DNA of 64,000 bases from Schistosoma mansoni (Eukaryota; Platyhelminthes; Trematoda; Strigeidida; Schistosomatidae): assembly GCF_000237925.1 (NCBI RefSeq), contig NC_031502.1, positions 3,864,458 through 3,928,457 of the forward strand, read 5' to 3'. How positions within the stretch are numbered: the stretch's first letter is position 1; each line of letters opens with the position of its first letter. A program made the translations under genes and the position numbers. This document shows positions 34,261 to 46,250 of the stretch, piece after piece. The notes beneath the pieces were generated by a model, which was not told where the DNA came from, did not search any database, and saw only the letters and a program-made list of their open reading frames with translations.

Positions 34261-36057
34261 TGGTCATCTCCCTTGCACATGGTCCCGATCGTTACCCGTT
34301 GCCTCACATTCACGATTTGACAGCTACCTTGAAAGGTACAACTGTCTTTTCAAAAATCGACTTAGTTAAGGCTTACAACCAAATACCTACATAACCGACG
34401 ACATTCCAAAAACCGCCATCATCACTCCCTTCGGTCTTTACGAATTTCTACGAATGCCTTTTGGTTTAAGAAATGCGGCTCAAACCTTCCAAAGGTTCAT
34501 AGATTACGTCTTCCGAGGTCTCAACTTCGTACATGCGTATGTTGACGACTGTCCAATAGCAAGTCCGGACAGAGAATCACATCTCCAGCATCTGGACCTT
34601 GTTTCCGAACGACTCCAAAGGCATGGCATTACTGTCAACATTCAGAAATGCCAAATCGGAACTAACTCCTTAGACTTCTTAGGATACACCATTGATGCTC
34701 AAGGCATCCGACCCCTTAGGAGCAAAGTGGCGGCCATTCTGGATTACCCAGAACCGACCACAATCAAGCAGTTGCGCACTTTTAACGGCCTTGTAAGTTT
34801 CTACAGACGGCTCATACCTAAATGCGCATCCCTTATGAAACTGTTAACTTTGTGGAGATGCAAAATCAATTATTCTAGACGACGCCGTGCGAAAAGCGTT
34901 CTCCACAGTTAAGGAACATATCGCTTAGGCAACCCTGCTTGCTCATCAGGACACTCAAGCGCCCATTAGTATCGCAGTAGACGCATCCGACTCAGCAATC
35001 GGAGGAGTCTTACAACAATGGGTTAACCACTCTTAGCAACCTATAGGATTTTTCTCCAGACGGTTGCCAGACACTGAATCTAAGTACAGCACTTTCGGTA
35101 GGGAACTCCTAGCTATGTATTGTGCTTTATGGTATTTCCAACATTCCATCAAAGGAAGAGAATTCACGCTTTTTACCGATCACAAACCTCTTACCTTCTC
35201 CTTAAGTTCATCTTCAGACAAGTACTCACTGCGAAAGTCTCGACAACTCGACTACATTTCGCAGTTTACTTCAGATATACAACACATTTCTGGAGCAAAC
35301 AATTTAGTCGCAGACGCCTTGTCTCGAATTAGTTCCTTGAACAGTTTCCAAGGAATCAACCTTCTTAAACTCGCTCAGCTTCAAAAAGAAGACATTGATC
35401 TTCAGCACGAGTTATCATCGACAACTCTAAAACTGCGTATTAAACAGATGGTAACAGGTAAGGAAAACTTACTCTGTGACACATCTACAGGTAGGGATCG
35501 TCCAATAGCACCAAAACATTATCGACGCAACATCTTCAATACGTTGCACAATCTTTCTCATCCAGGTGCTCGTGCAACAGTCAAACTTATAGCCGAACGG
35601 TTTTGCCGGCCTGCCATGAATAAAGACGTGGGGGAGTGGGTACTCTCCTGTGTAAACTGCCAGAAATTTAAGGTCATCAGACACGACGAATGTCCCTTAG
35701 GTTCTTTCAAAACCCCTGATGCTCGTTTCGACCACGTCCATCTAGATTTGGTAGGACCCTTACCCGACTCGAACGGATACTCATATCTCTTAACATGCGT
35801 AGACCGTTTCACTCGATGGCCAGAAGCAGTACCTATCAAGGACATTACTGCCGAAACTGTGGCTCACGCTTTCGTTGAACGATGGGTAGCAAATTTTTGC
35901 TGCCCTCCCACCATCACCACAGACCACGGACGCCAGTTCGAATCTGGACTTTTCCGTTGTCTGACCTCACTATTAGGAATCACGCGCTTCCCAACGACCG
36001 CCTACCACTCACAAGCCAACGGGTTGGCAGAACGTTTTCATCGACAACTTAAAGATT
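34255..36057 (+). pseudogene. Pol of the outer LTR element: RT, RNase H, integrase (interrupted)
   Basis: RT starts abruptly at NPWSSPLHMVP and passes directly to DRYPLPHIHD, so the segment normally between them is deleted. It goes on with [24 protein letters not shown] (active-site box) and LDFLGYTIDAQGI. RNase H has STFGRELLAMYCAL and FTDHKPLTF. Integrase has the HHCC region (HNLSHPGARATVKL, CVNCQKF), then the catalytic residues: D in HLDLVGPLP, D in TTDHGRQFES, E in NGLAERFHRQ. Frame breaks near 34390 and 34905-34960. The nested element cuts it after codon 'KD'. Confidence 0.88.
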
Positions 36058-36325
36058 TTTCGTGCCTTAAGGTAACCCTCGTGCTATTGATAGAAGAAAC
36101 CAGAGAACTAGTGAATAGGTCTTTATTTCGATCTTCGCGCAGTCACAGTGGAGCGTGGGATTATCTGTTCAGACAAACAAAGGCTCTCAACATTCAATAT
36201 AAGATAATAGGGAATATAACGCTTACAGAAAGTAAGGAAGTGAATGAATACTTGAACAATACTGTTTTAGCATATGCTTGGTTGTTTGGGGTCAACTCTT
36301 AACCAACCAACCTGAGCTGTTACAT
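36058..36325 (-). repeat. 3' LTR of the nested element
   Basis: About 265 bp, matching 41633-41898 with a single visible difference (gagctgttac versus gagctcttac). An ORF across it (LLIEETRELVNR...) repeats in both LTRs and is not a gene. A polypurine run (AGGGGGAAGC on the minus strand) lies just internal, near 36335-36345. Confidence 0.9.
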
Positions 36326-37339
36326 TAGCTTCCCCCTAGAATCGACTTCCGTAGGAACGTCGGTTCGATTAACCTATCTATCGAAAACACCTTAGTTCTA
36401 TTTCTCATCCCAAGGCGAAATTATCAACTCGCTCACTATTTGACTTACAATCAGTTACGACTAACGCTTTCAACGATAGTCCATGGATGTCTCTTCATTT
36501 ACTAGCTTGTCATCTTATTTTGTAGCATGTGGTCTTTTCTACAACTATCGCTGACAGTTTGCTGCGTGCTTTCAAGAGAAAGTGTGAGAATGTGGAATAA
36601 GAATATCTGAGGAAGTGCCGCGAGCGGGCTACCCAACACCATGTTGGTGAGGTGCGATTTTTCCATGCTCAGACCGGCTATCAGGTGTTTACTCACCTGC
36701 CTCTTGAGTCGCCCTCAAGTAAAAAGTAAAGAAGAGTCTACTTCAAAGGTAATGGTGAAAATCAAGCAAACCTGAAGAACTGCTCCACTGCCTGCATAAA
36801 ATAATAAGATACAAAATGGAAATACATAAATGCAATTGATAATTGTTCGGTTCATGTAAGTGCTTGGCCTCCAGAACGGATTGGTATTCTGGAAGGAAAT
36901 AAACATAGTGTAGATATCTTGTGCACGAAGAACCGTGAAAACAACAACAACAAAAAAAACTCTTGTAATGCATATATGTAAAAGGGTGAACTTGCTAGAA
37001 GTTGGACTCTTTAACAAAATCGATCAAATGCATGACCTTGAGCCAGTGATGACCGCCTTTTACAACTAGGTGCGTAACCAAGGGTGCATCAGAGTAATCC
37101 ACAAAACGGAAACGAATATACGGTTAAGCAGCAAAAAAAATTGTGTGGAGTATGCGGATCAAGTACAGTTGTGTCAACTACCCTTTTCTGGTTTGATTTA
37201 GGTATGCATGATATATTGAAGCAATATTTCGTCAATTCATCCAAGTAACGAATTGGTTTGCACCTCAGAAGTGTGTTAGTCCTCTTACTCATTGGTATTA
37301 TGAATGATTAGTCGATAAAAGGAAAAATTGCAGTCATTC

Positions 37340-37430
37340 CCCCGTGGTTTGATGTGGTCTAATGGCTAGGCACACGGTTCAGCATTCAGGAGGGCAGAGG
37401 TTCGAGTGCGTGAGGCCTGCGTTTTTGTTC
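37340..37430 (+). repeat. tRNA-like (pol III) module inside the nested element
   Basis: A-box-like TGGTCTAATGG at 37355-37365 and B-box-like GGTTCGAGTGC at 37399-37409, separated by 33 nt as in a tRNA gene. The arms do not fold into a full cloverleaf by eye and no anticodon stem is clear, so it looks like the head of a tRNA-derived SINE, not a working tRNA. Confidence 0.5.
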
Positions 37431-38058
37431 ACCAAAACCCCCTTCAATACGACGTTTGTTGGCCATAAGTTGCTCAGATATGAGAGAAAGATAACAAGAG
37501 GACGGATCGATATGTCAAAGTTCCCTTTTGGAACAGTACAAGTTCTTTGTTTGTATTAATAATAATACTATAGAAAAAAAAATGATGAGAACTTTAATAA
37601 GTAACTGACCATGGTTTAATCCAAAATGTTTTGTCTAAAAAAAAACTTATTAATAGTAGTATTAATCGTATCAAGCTACTAAACATATCTTCGACCGAAA
37701 ACTTTTAGAATTAGTTCATATGGTATATATGTATAGCCAGTCTACGTGAAAAATGTATACAGATATATAAGAAGTACAACCAACATAGTTAATTAACCAG
37801 AAAAAGAAATTATAAAACTCGCCTGGGTTGCTTTTTGAATTCGTTGTATTTGCCAGTGTTAGTTGTATGAGTTTGATTAAAATCCTCAGCCATCGTTTCG
37901 GAATACCTAGTTTATGTGTCCAGTATTTAAAAAAAAAATATTTAACATAACACTTATATATCAAAGGTAAAAGGTCTGGGGAGTTGTATGTGAGGCGGAA
38001 TGAGGAAAAAAAATTATTTTTAAGTAGATGCAGGGTCTGATTAGCTACGTGGTTAGAT

Positions 38059-38352
38059 TTATCCTGCAGCCGAAACTGTCAACATCCTTGACTGACTAAT
38101 CGGATGTGCCCAGCGAACCGTTTTAGTCATTTGTAAAGATTTATCATCTTTACATTTCGATTCCGTAATGGATTTGTCAGTTAAACGATCTAACAACACG
38201 TATGGTGGTTCATGATCTAGATAAGCCGGCTTTAGCCTATCAATACTTACTGTGTCGATGTTTCCATGTTTTTCTATCACGAAATATTTAGATTTTCTTG
38301 AGACGACTTTGAAAGGACCTTCAAATGGAATCTGGTAAATCGATCTATGCAT
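38059..38352 (-). pseudogene. Integrase C-terminal piece of the nested element
   Basis: PFEGPFKVVSRKSKYFVIEK and VSIDRLKPAYLDHEPP match the GPY/F-type integrase tail of this clade. It follows a deletion that removed the second catalytic Asp and the Glu. Confidence 0.8.
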
Positions 38353-39752
38353 GTAAAAAGATAATTAAAACCGTTTGAACGTGGTAAAGGACCTACCAAG
38401 TCGATATGCACATGGGCAAAACGTGCATCTGGTTGCGAGAAAACGCCTATGGGTGAATTTATGTGACGATTTATCTTTGATTGTTGACATGCTGAACACT
38501 CTCTAACCCATTTGTGTACATCCTTCTGTAAATTCGGCCATATATATCTGGCATTGATTAGTTTTGTTGAAGCTTTTGCGCCAGGATGAGACAAAGAATG
38601 AAAGTTATTGTATATCAACTTTCGCATACTTTTGGGAACGAAAGGACGCGGCATTGCCTTGGTCGTGTCACAGTAGATTAGAATACCATTGACAGGTGAT
38701 GGGAACTGTTTTAAATTAAGACTTGAATTGTTTGTTTTAAGCAGGTTTTGTAATTCTGGATCCCGCTCTTGTTCGTTTCTCAACGTCTCGAAGTTTACTG
38801 TAGACTGCTGTAGCACGTTTATTTCTAGCCTAGATAAAGCATCTGCCGCCTGATTGTCCTGACCTTTGACATGTCGGATATCGCTTGTGAACTGTGATAT
38901 ATAGTCAAGGTGTCGGAGTTCTCGAGGTGAGTATTTATCAGCTCTCGCTTTTAGTGCATTCGTTAGTGGTTTGTGATCCGTAAAGACTATAAATTCCCTG
39001 CCTTCTAACATGTGTCGGAAGTGTTTAATGGTTAGGTAGATTGCAAGAAGTTCTCGCCCGAAGGTAGAATACCTTGTCTCTGCTGGAGCGAGTCTTTTTG
39101 AGAAGAAAGCAATTGGTTTCCAGGCGTTTTTAACCAGTTGGTTAAGGGTACCGCCTACTTCTTTATCTGAAGCATCCACCATCAAAGCAAGTGGGGAAAG
39201 AGAATTCGGATACATCAACGTAGTTGCTTGGGCTAATTTATCTTTAAGCTGTTTAATAGCTTCGACAGCGTCAGAAGACAGTTTGAATTCTTTTGGTTTT
39301 CCTTTTAGTGAATCTGTCAAAGGTTGCATTAATTGTGCACAACCTGGTATGAATCTGCGATAAAAGTTAATTAGACCTAGAAAACTTCTCAGTTGTGTTA
39401 GAGAACTAGGTATGGGGTATTGTTTAATGGTGTCTACTTCTGGGCTTATTGTGTGACCGAGAAATTCTAAAGTTTGAACACCGAAAACACACTTACTTTG
39501 ATGTATGTTTATTCCATGTTCATCCAGTCTTTTTAACACTGTTTTTACATGCTGTTCGTGTGATTGCAAATCGGGGCTGGCAATTAACAAGTCGTCTATA
39601 TACCCCTGCGCAAATGGCATATCTCGAAGTAGATTGTCTATGAATCTTTGAAATGTCTGTGCCGCATTTCTCAGGCCGAATGGCATGCGTACAAACTCGA
39701 ATAAGCCAAAGGGTGTTGTAATAGCTGTCTTGGGGATATCTTCATCAGCCAC
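38277..39752 (-). pseudogene. RT / RNase H / integrase of the nested element
   Basis: A 491-codon frame holding RT from [20 protein letters not shown] with an active YIDDLLIAS box, the RT thumb (LRSFLGLINFYRRFIPG), RNase H (LALMVDASDKEVGG, STFGRELLAIY, FTDHKPLT) and integrase HHCC (HSLSHPGAKAS, CSACQQSK) with the first catalytic Asp (VHIDLVGPLP). After CIDRFTRF the frame jumps to unrelated codons; the rest of the integrase catalytic core is deleted. Confidence 0.9.
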
Positions 39753-40543
39753 TGGGATATTGTGATATGCCCTAAGTCAATTTTAGTGAATATGTTCATA
39801 CCCTGTAAACCGTTTGTGAAATCTTGGATATGTGGTATTGGGTACCTATCTGGTACGGTTTGACGGTTGAGGGCTCTGTAATCCCCGCACGGTCGCCAGT
39901 CACCTTCATTCTTCTTTGGGACCATATGCAAAGGGGATGCCCATTGACTATCAGAGGGACGGATAATACCCAGTTGTAGCATATAATCAAACTCGGCCCT
40001 AGCGATTTTGAGCTTATCTGGTGCTAGTCTCCTGGGTTTTGCAAAAACCGGTGCACCTTCGGTTTTGATAGTGTGACTTGCTTTTAGTTTGCCTTTAGAA
40101 GGCTGTGGGTTTGGTTTAGTTAAGTTTGGAAATTCCGCGAGTATATCTTGGAATTTCGCTGTTGTTACTGGAGGAGTTTGAATCAAGTCAAGAGAGCTGA
40201 TGTGACTTTCTTTGCCTTTTGTGTAATACGAAGTTTCTTTTAGTGTTAATCGCCGTTTCTTGGTGTCAACTAGAAATTCGTATCTCTCTAGAAAGTCCAT
40301 CCCCAGTATTGCCAGATCTAAGTCGGCTACCGTGAAAACCCAAGGGAATTGCCTCCTGAACCCCAAATCTAGGGTTAAGTTTTTCTGCCCAAATGTCGCA
40401 ATTTTAGTTTTATTTGCAGCTTGAAGTGTAATTGATGATGTTTCTCGACTAATCTCAGTTTTATTTTGAGGGATGATGCTAAGAGCAGCGCCAGTATCCA
40501 CCAAGAAATTCAAGCCAGAGTTTCTGTCTCTAACATAAAACAA
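39671..40543 (-). pseudogene. Protease and N-terminal RT of the nested element
   Basis: Retropepsin active site [12 protein letters not shown], flap region and [14 protein letters not shown], then RT entry [40 protein letters not shown] and [11 protein letters not shown]. After KIDL a short deletion near 39772 shifts the frame; the downstream RT is read from 39752. Confidence 0.9.
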
Positions 40544-40609
40544 GCGACTGTTTAGGCGCCCCTCCTCAGTCGTCGCGACCTGGGGAGGGGTTACTCGTTT
40601 CCCGCTGTC

Positions 40610-41436
40610 TTAGAATTATGCTTAGGCCAGGCGCATGGTTGCATGCACTTGGTTGAGTTGACACCAAACTTCCAGTGGTACCAATAAAACTGTCCAGGTT
40701 GTCTGGACATTTGTGACCTGTTTTGTGACTTGGATCATGGTCGTTGTGGTGACCTGCTCCTGTTTCTATGACCCATTTGCATTATGGTGACAGCCTCAGT
40801 GAGACTCTTAACACTCGCAATGAGTCCTTCTATGACGGGGTCTTTTGCTGATTCTACTTTTTGTGTGTGATTTATTGTGCCAGGTCCAGTTGGAGGACCT
40901 CTCTTCATTATTCTATCGGCTATACGCGCTAAATGAGATAATGAGGTTTCAGGATCTTGTGCATCCAAACAGTGTTGGACGTAGCATGGGAGAGCTTGTA
41001 TCCATCCTTGTTTTAGGACTGCTTCACCCACTGTGTTATCACCCATTAACACTTGGAGGTGACGCAAAAACTGTGACGGCGACCGATCACCTAGTGTTTC
41101 ACCTTGAAAAAGTCTTTGGATTCTTTGACTATCTGATAATGATAAACGGTTCATTATCTCTCGTCTTAAGATGGTGTATGGTTGTGGTGATGGTGGATCT
41201 AAAATCAAGTCACGGACTTCTTTGGCGACTGAAGGAGGAAGGATAGAACACAAGTCTCTATAGCGAATCCCTTCAGATTTGATATTGTGTCTCGTGAAAT
41301 AATGCTCTAGTTGAGCAAACCACAACTCAGGATCACTACGATCAAATTCTGAAAGTCGGGATTTCGTAGTCATTACAGTGTCTATCTCCACTGGTGACAA
41401 ATCCTCCAGATTATGGGTTTCTATTGAGTCTGACAT
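40610..41436 (-). pseudogene. Gag of the nested element
   Basis: A 233-codon frame from MSDSIETHNLEDL, with SDPELWFAQLEHYFTRHNI and IMNRLSLSDSQRIQRLFQGE as in Boudicca-type gag. A stop at 40735 cuts it before the nucleocapsid. The knuckle can be read beyond the stop (YWYHWKFGVNSTKCMQPC, near 40625-40690); the clade's CHCC motif here has Tyr in place of the first Cys. Confidence 0.85.
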
Positions 41437-41632
41437 GAGGTATGTGACAAATATAGCAATAAAGTTAACACGAAAAATGGTTACTATAACACGAATAACT
41501 TAAGATAATACGGAATAAACTAGTTATATACTCAACTTAGTTTACGGATAATCAGGTCTACTTTTACGATTAAGTAAAAAAAAGTTAATAACAGAAATGA
41601 GGTTAAATTTGAGTTCAAAAAGGGCTCACCAC

Positions 41633-41898
41633 TTTCGTGCCTTAAGGTAACCCTCGTGCTATTGATAGAAGAAACCAGAGAACTAGTGAATAGGTCTTTA
41701 TTTCGATCTTCGCGCAGTCACAGTGGAGCGTGGGATTATCTGTTCAGACAAACAAAGGCTCTCAACATTCAATATAAGATAATAGGGAATATAACGCTTA
41801 CAGAAAGTAAGGAAGTGAATGAATACTTGAACAATACTGTTTTAGCATATGCTTGGTTGTTTGGGGTCAACTCTTAACCAACCAACCTGAGCTCTTAC
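41633..41898 (-). repeat. 5' LTR of the nested element
   Basis: Partner of 36058-36325; begins TGTAAGAGC and ends GGCACGAAA on the minus strand. Confidence 0.9.
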
Positions 41899-42378
41899 AG
41901 ATTCACTATCAGCTACAAACGTTCCACAGTGGACAGACTCTCTTACTCTCGTCTTACTATGTATCCGCATTGCAGTGAAGGCTGACATTGGATACACTGC
42001 ATCACAACTCGTTTATGGAACGACACTCCGACTTCCAGGAGAATTTGTGGTTCCTTCATCTTCTTCATTGAACATGGATCTAAGCTCTTACACGAGCAGG
42101 CCCACAAATGCGTTCAGTTAAACCTGCTCACACTCGACCTCAATCAACTGATGTTTTCGTCCAACCTGATTTACGACATAGTACACATGTCTTCGTTCGT
42201 CGAGACTCACATCGACGACCTCCCAAATCAGCATACGAAGGACCCTTTAAGGTTCTTCAAACGTGAACATAAGTACTACACAGTCAATAAGAACGGCACG
42301 AACGATAGCATCAGTATCGATCGCCTCAAAGCAGCGTACTTAGATGGAAACCCTATCTACGTCGATTTTCCTTCGTAA
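41899..42378 (+). pseudogene. Integrase C-terminal part of the outer LTR element
   Basis: Continues the integrase interrupted at 36057: SLSATNVPQWTDSLTLVLL and GYTASQLVYGTTLRLPGEF, then, after stops near 42115-42150, the C-terminal domain (PLRFFKREHKYYTVNKNG, ISIDRLKAAYLDGNP). The reading frame resumes in phase once the duplicated target bases are discounted. Confidence 0.85.
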
Positions 42379-43052
42379 AATCGAACGACACAGCTCCCAC
42401 ACTCGTAGTACCCCAAACGACGGTCATCACACACCTTGATACTTCGTCGACGTAGGCAAATAAACTTAAGACAGCGCTTTCTGGAAGAAGAGCAAGATTT
42501 CCAGAACATTTAGACGCCTTTTGCACGTAGGACAGAAACTTTATCTCGCATTCCCTTTGCATTATTTATTATGAAAACGATTTCTTTAATATGCTTATGT
42601 TTATATTTTTTTTCTAAAAAGACAATTTTTTTTACTTTTGAGCGTATATTTTTCTTTATATAACCCCCCCCAAAAAACCAATTTTTTTAAAAATCGCTTT
42701 CACGCTGTCGCAAGTGTATTTGTGTACTTACTTTTTTTCCGCTCACCTTGTGTCCTAACGCAAGTACGTGTATTTCGACATGCACTCACACGTTCTATTT
42801 TTTTGCTTTTCCAGGAATGCTGGAAAAGAACAACGAAGTTTCACAAGGAACAGAATTTTTTATTGTACTTTGTTTCCTTATTACTATGTTGTACTTCATG
42901 GTCCCTTAGTGTAAGGAAGACGACCAGACGCTGCTAAACATAGCAAGCTATCAGAAGTGTTTAACAACGACAAACTCGTTGGGTTTACACTTCTGGCTGG
43001 TCACGTCTTTGGGTCATCACTAGTTCACTAGGGGGGGAGTGATCTGTAGCTG

Positions 43053-43373
43053 TAAATAATTCTCCGAATTCAATAGCTTCTTAAGTGTTCGACATTGGAT
43101 GCTGACCACATTGTTTTAAGTGGACTTGTTTAACTGAAGGCGTTCGGTCATGCATCCGCACCAGATCACGTTACAACTCAGTGTGAGAAAAAGATCCTAC
43201 GTTCACTAGCGAGATTAGAGCAACCGCTTCTCGATATATTGATAACGCAACAAATATATCTTTCCTACCTCTTCGCATCTGACTTCTGATTTTAACCAAC
43301 TGGGGGACGATTCGAATATAGAAGGTGTTACTGGTTAATAGTTGTCAAACTAGAATACTGGTCGTATCTTCAG
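43053..43373 (+). repeat. 3' LTR of the outer LTR element
   Basis: Partner of 33351-33668. It follows a polypurine tract (agggggggag at 43030-43039), so the LTR may start as early as 43040. Confidence 0.88.
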
Positions 43374-43374
43374 T

Positions 43375-44253
43375 TTCTTTCGAACAGTCAAGAGCGACAG
43401 CTTCAGCATTATAGTCCTTGTCTGTCGTATAACTATTTCAGTTTTTCACCCAATTCTAATGTAAGTCATACAGTACGTACTATGGAAAAGTTAGCATGTC
43501 CTCGTTTATGCCGAAAATTTATGGATACTTGGAGATGCAGTGTATCAAGTTACCTCCTTTTTTAGTGATACACTAAGCTACCTTCATTTTTGATTGAGGC
43601 CAATTCAGAGAAGAGCGCAACTTAAAATCTAGAAGCTGTTGGTTACAGCACCAGGGTCACAAAGAGAAGAAAGAAAAGTTATCACCATTTTTGAATTCGC
43701 AGTCAAACCAGCACTTCAGACCATATGTTTATCCTATGTTTGTTAAAATTCCAATTTTTCATTATAATCACGTTAATAATGAACTCCATGGCGCACGATT
43801 TGTGTCTCTCGAAGGTGTTTTACGTGATTACCGTCTATAAATGGGTTTCTTAGAAGTCTCTGACGTAATATGGCCCAAGATACTACCTTTTCGATGATTC
43901 TGTAACTGCATAGATGTAGGCAAAAAAATTTAAATGTGTTAAATTTTTAACTGACTTTTTGTTACAAGTGCTCATGAGCAGATGAATCGGCATGAATTGT
44001 CGTGATGTTTTTATGAACTAGCCATTCCTTTGTACTGGATGACTGCCAGATTTCGAATTCCGAATATAATATGTTCGTTTGCGCTCATCTAGTATTTCTC
44101 GGTTACATTGCGTTATTTCCAAGATTCCTAGTTTGTACTACGATTCAAATACCTCTTATTATCACAATTATGTCATTATATGCCAGCAAAATCTGGTCGA
44201 CAATTTACTGATTAGCCTTTTTTTAAGCTAACGGGTCAGTATAACTAAGACTA
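43375..44253. other. Intergenic sequence between LTR elements
   Basis: AT-rich; no gene or repeat recognised. Confidence 0.4.
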
Positions 44254-44478
44254 TGTATACTATTTTAGAGAATTTGAATTATAATATAATCTAGCAATCT
44301 CAGCAATAAAGCAATTTAACCAAGAAGTATTAGGTGAGCACAAACGAATGTACTGTATTTGGAATTCAAAATCAAAACTGTTATCAAATGAGTCATTGGT
44401 TCATTCAAAAACCACATCCACGACAACCTAAATTGGAGTCTAAGTGTCAATAGTCGATTGTACGTCTTCTTCGTAAGT

Positions 44479-45352
44479 TCATCTTACGTCTGTCCGACAG
44501 TATATTGGATGTAGACTCTGTATTATCCAGAATGCACTCGTTAGTATTAGGATGAAGAACGAAACTGAAACAGACTCACTTGGGTCCTGGTATTGTATTT
44601 GGTCAACATGTCTATTATGTATGCTCAAGTCATTGATATCTAGGATTCGCACTATAGATTCTCCAACATTCTTCACCACGATTCCCGTGGCTGATCGAAG
44701 ATCATTCCCACGATAATATGTGACTTCCGTAGACTCCAAACCCCTCATATTCAAACAGAGAATCCTTCCTTTTAACAGCTTTGATGGAATCTCATTCGTC
44801 ACAGAATGCTTAGCATTTCTATATTGAAGTAGAAATGTATCTACTCCCCTCTCCAGCTCATTAAATGTTGAAGCAGCAATAGAACCAACAGCAATTTTCA
44901 CTGTCCTGACAAAATTTTCTGCCTCACCATTAGAACAAGGGTGCGTGGGAGCAGAAAACAGATGTCTGCACCCTATGTCATTCAACCAGTTAGTGACTGC
45001 ATCCACAGCGAAATGAGAGCCAGCATCAGTCACTAACGCCATGGGAACCCCTTCTTGCCTAACCACCTTCCTTAATGCTTGGATTGTAAAGTCGGAATTC
45101 AGTGAAAGTGTGAAAAAACTTCAGGCCACTTAGAAAAAGAATCAATAACTACAAGTGCATAGTATTTGCCAAAAAAAATGGACCGCAGTAGTCAACATGA
45201 ATTCTCTGCCAGGCCTCAGACGATACTGACCATGGAGTCCACTTGGAAGACTGACATTTCAACCTATGACATTTTTCACAATTGTTTGCTGTACGACATA
45301 TATCTGCATTTATCTCTGGCCACCAACATGTGAGCCTTGCCGAGGACTTCAT
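44479..45352 (-). pseudogene. Integrase of the third LTR element
   Basis: Zinc-binding part (TCWWPEINADIC, NCEKCHRLKC), Asp in HVDYCGPFF, Asp in VTDAGSHFAV and Glu in NGEAENFVR, so all three catalytic residues are present, but two stops or a shift separate 45149 from 45066. Confidence 0.82.
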
Positions 45353-46250
45353 TTTCTCAACACTTAGATATCCACAATGAAGATCTTCAAGGATAGATTT
45401 ACGTAATGAAGGAGGAATAACAACACGATCATTTAGACACCAAATACCATCAGGAGTAGTAGATAACTTATCTCACTTTGAATAATAGACGGGAAATCTA
45501 CGTTTCAGATTAGCATTTTCAACCCTTCCGTATAGCACTGGGTATACATCTGAAGTATCTACGAGTTTCTCTAGTGAAATCTGGACCTCTCACCCGTAAA
45601 GGTCACACTAACAAACAGTCTGAAGTATTAACAGGTCTATCTTGTAATGATTGTTGAGAAATGTAATCAACGTGTTGAATTTGTTTTTCACCTCTGTGCT
45701 GAACCGTATAGCCATAGGCATTCAAAGCAATACTCCATCGTTGAACCATAGCAGCTGAGGAATGTGCTAAAAATGTTCAGGATGATAAATGAACTTTAAA
45801 GCTTCGTGATCAGTAACAATGGTAAACTTCTTTCCAAACAAACATTTATGAAGTCTTTTAACAGCTCAAAACACAGCTAGTGATTCTCGCTGAATTTGTG
45901 AATAACCTTGTTCAGTAACAGTAAGTTTGCGTAAAACACAGATAACTGGTCTGCCTTCCTGTCCCGAAACTGCACCAATACCCACAGGTGATGCATCAGT
46001 AATAGGTACAGAATGTACACTGGGTAAGCGAGTTCGAAGAACAGCATCACTTTGAAGAAACTTTAACAGACTTCGTAAGCATTACTCTTGTTCCTCACTC
46101 ATTTGAATGAATTGGATGTCAAATATTAAATAAACAATTGGCATGACAAGAAAAATTAGGAATAAAACGATAATAGTATTGAAGAGCACCCACTAGTGAA
46201 CGTATTGCTGTGAGATTTTTTGGAGACGGTGCATTTGTCAGTGGAGTTAT

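Larger units (their letters stand above)
36058..41898 (-). mobile_element. Nested LTR retrotransposon, CsRn1/Boudicca clade, antisense to its host element
   Basis: Minus-strand order: 5' LTR 41898-41633, primer site TGGTGAGCCC, gag 41436-40735 plus zinc knuckle to about 40610, protease-RT 40543-39671, RT-RNase H-integrase 39752-38277, integrase C-terminus 38352-38059, about 1.7 kb of non-coding sequence, 3' LTR. It is flanked by AGATT on the left (36053-36057) and AGATT on the right (from 41898), a 4-5 bp target duplication. The LTRs are nearly identical, so it inserted recently. It carries a frameshift in RT and a deletion in integrase. Confidence 0.92.
33351..43374 (+). mobile_element. Outer LTR retrotransposon, CsRn1/Boudicca clade (Ty3/gypsy)
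   Basis: Order: 5' LTR, primer site 33669-33687, gag remnant from 33840, reverse transcriptase 34255-34905, RNase H about 34960-35340, integrase 35345-36057 continuing at 41899-42378, polypurine tract 43029-43039, 3' LTR. A second LTR element (36058-41898) interrupts the integrase. The primer site TGGTGAGACCAACGTGATC fits the 3' end of tRNA-Trp with two or three mismatches, the hallmark of this clade. Most of gag, the protease and the N-terminal RT are missing, so the copy was defective apart from the insertion. Confidence 0.88.

Noticed and set aside
36058-36302. ORF tail with residues such as LLIEETRELVNR, joined to the outer integrase and repeated at 41656-41877
   Set aside because: It is the LTR of the nested element read by chance in both copies, not an integrase domain.
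37340-37430. Functional tRNA gene
   Set aside because: Boxes are present, but acceptor arms do not pair and no anticodon stem is clear.
41656-41877. Apparent duplicated gene (73 codons)
   Set aside because: Same LTR sequence as above.
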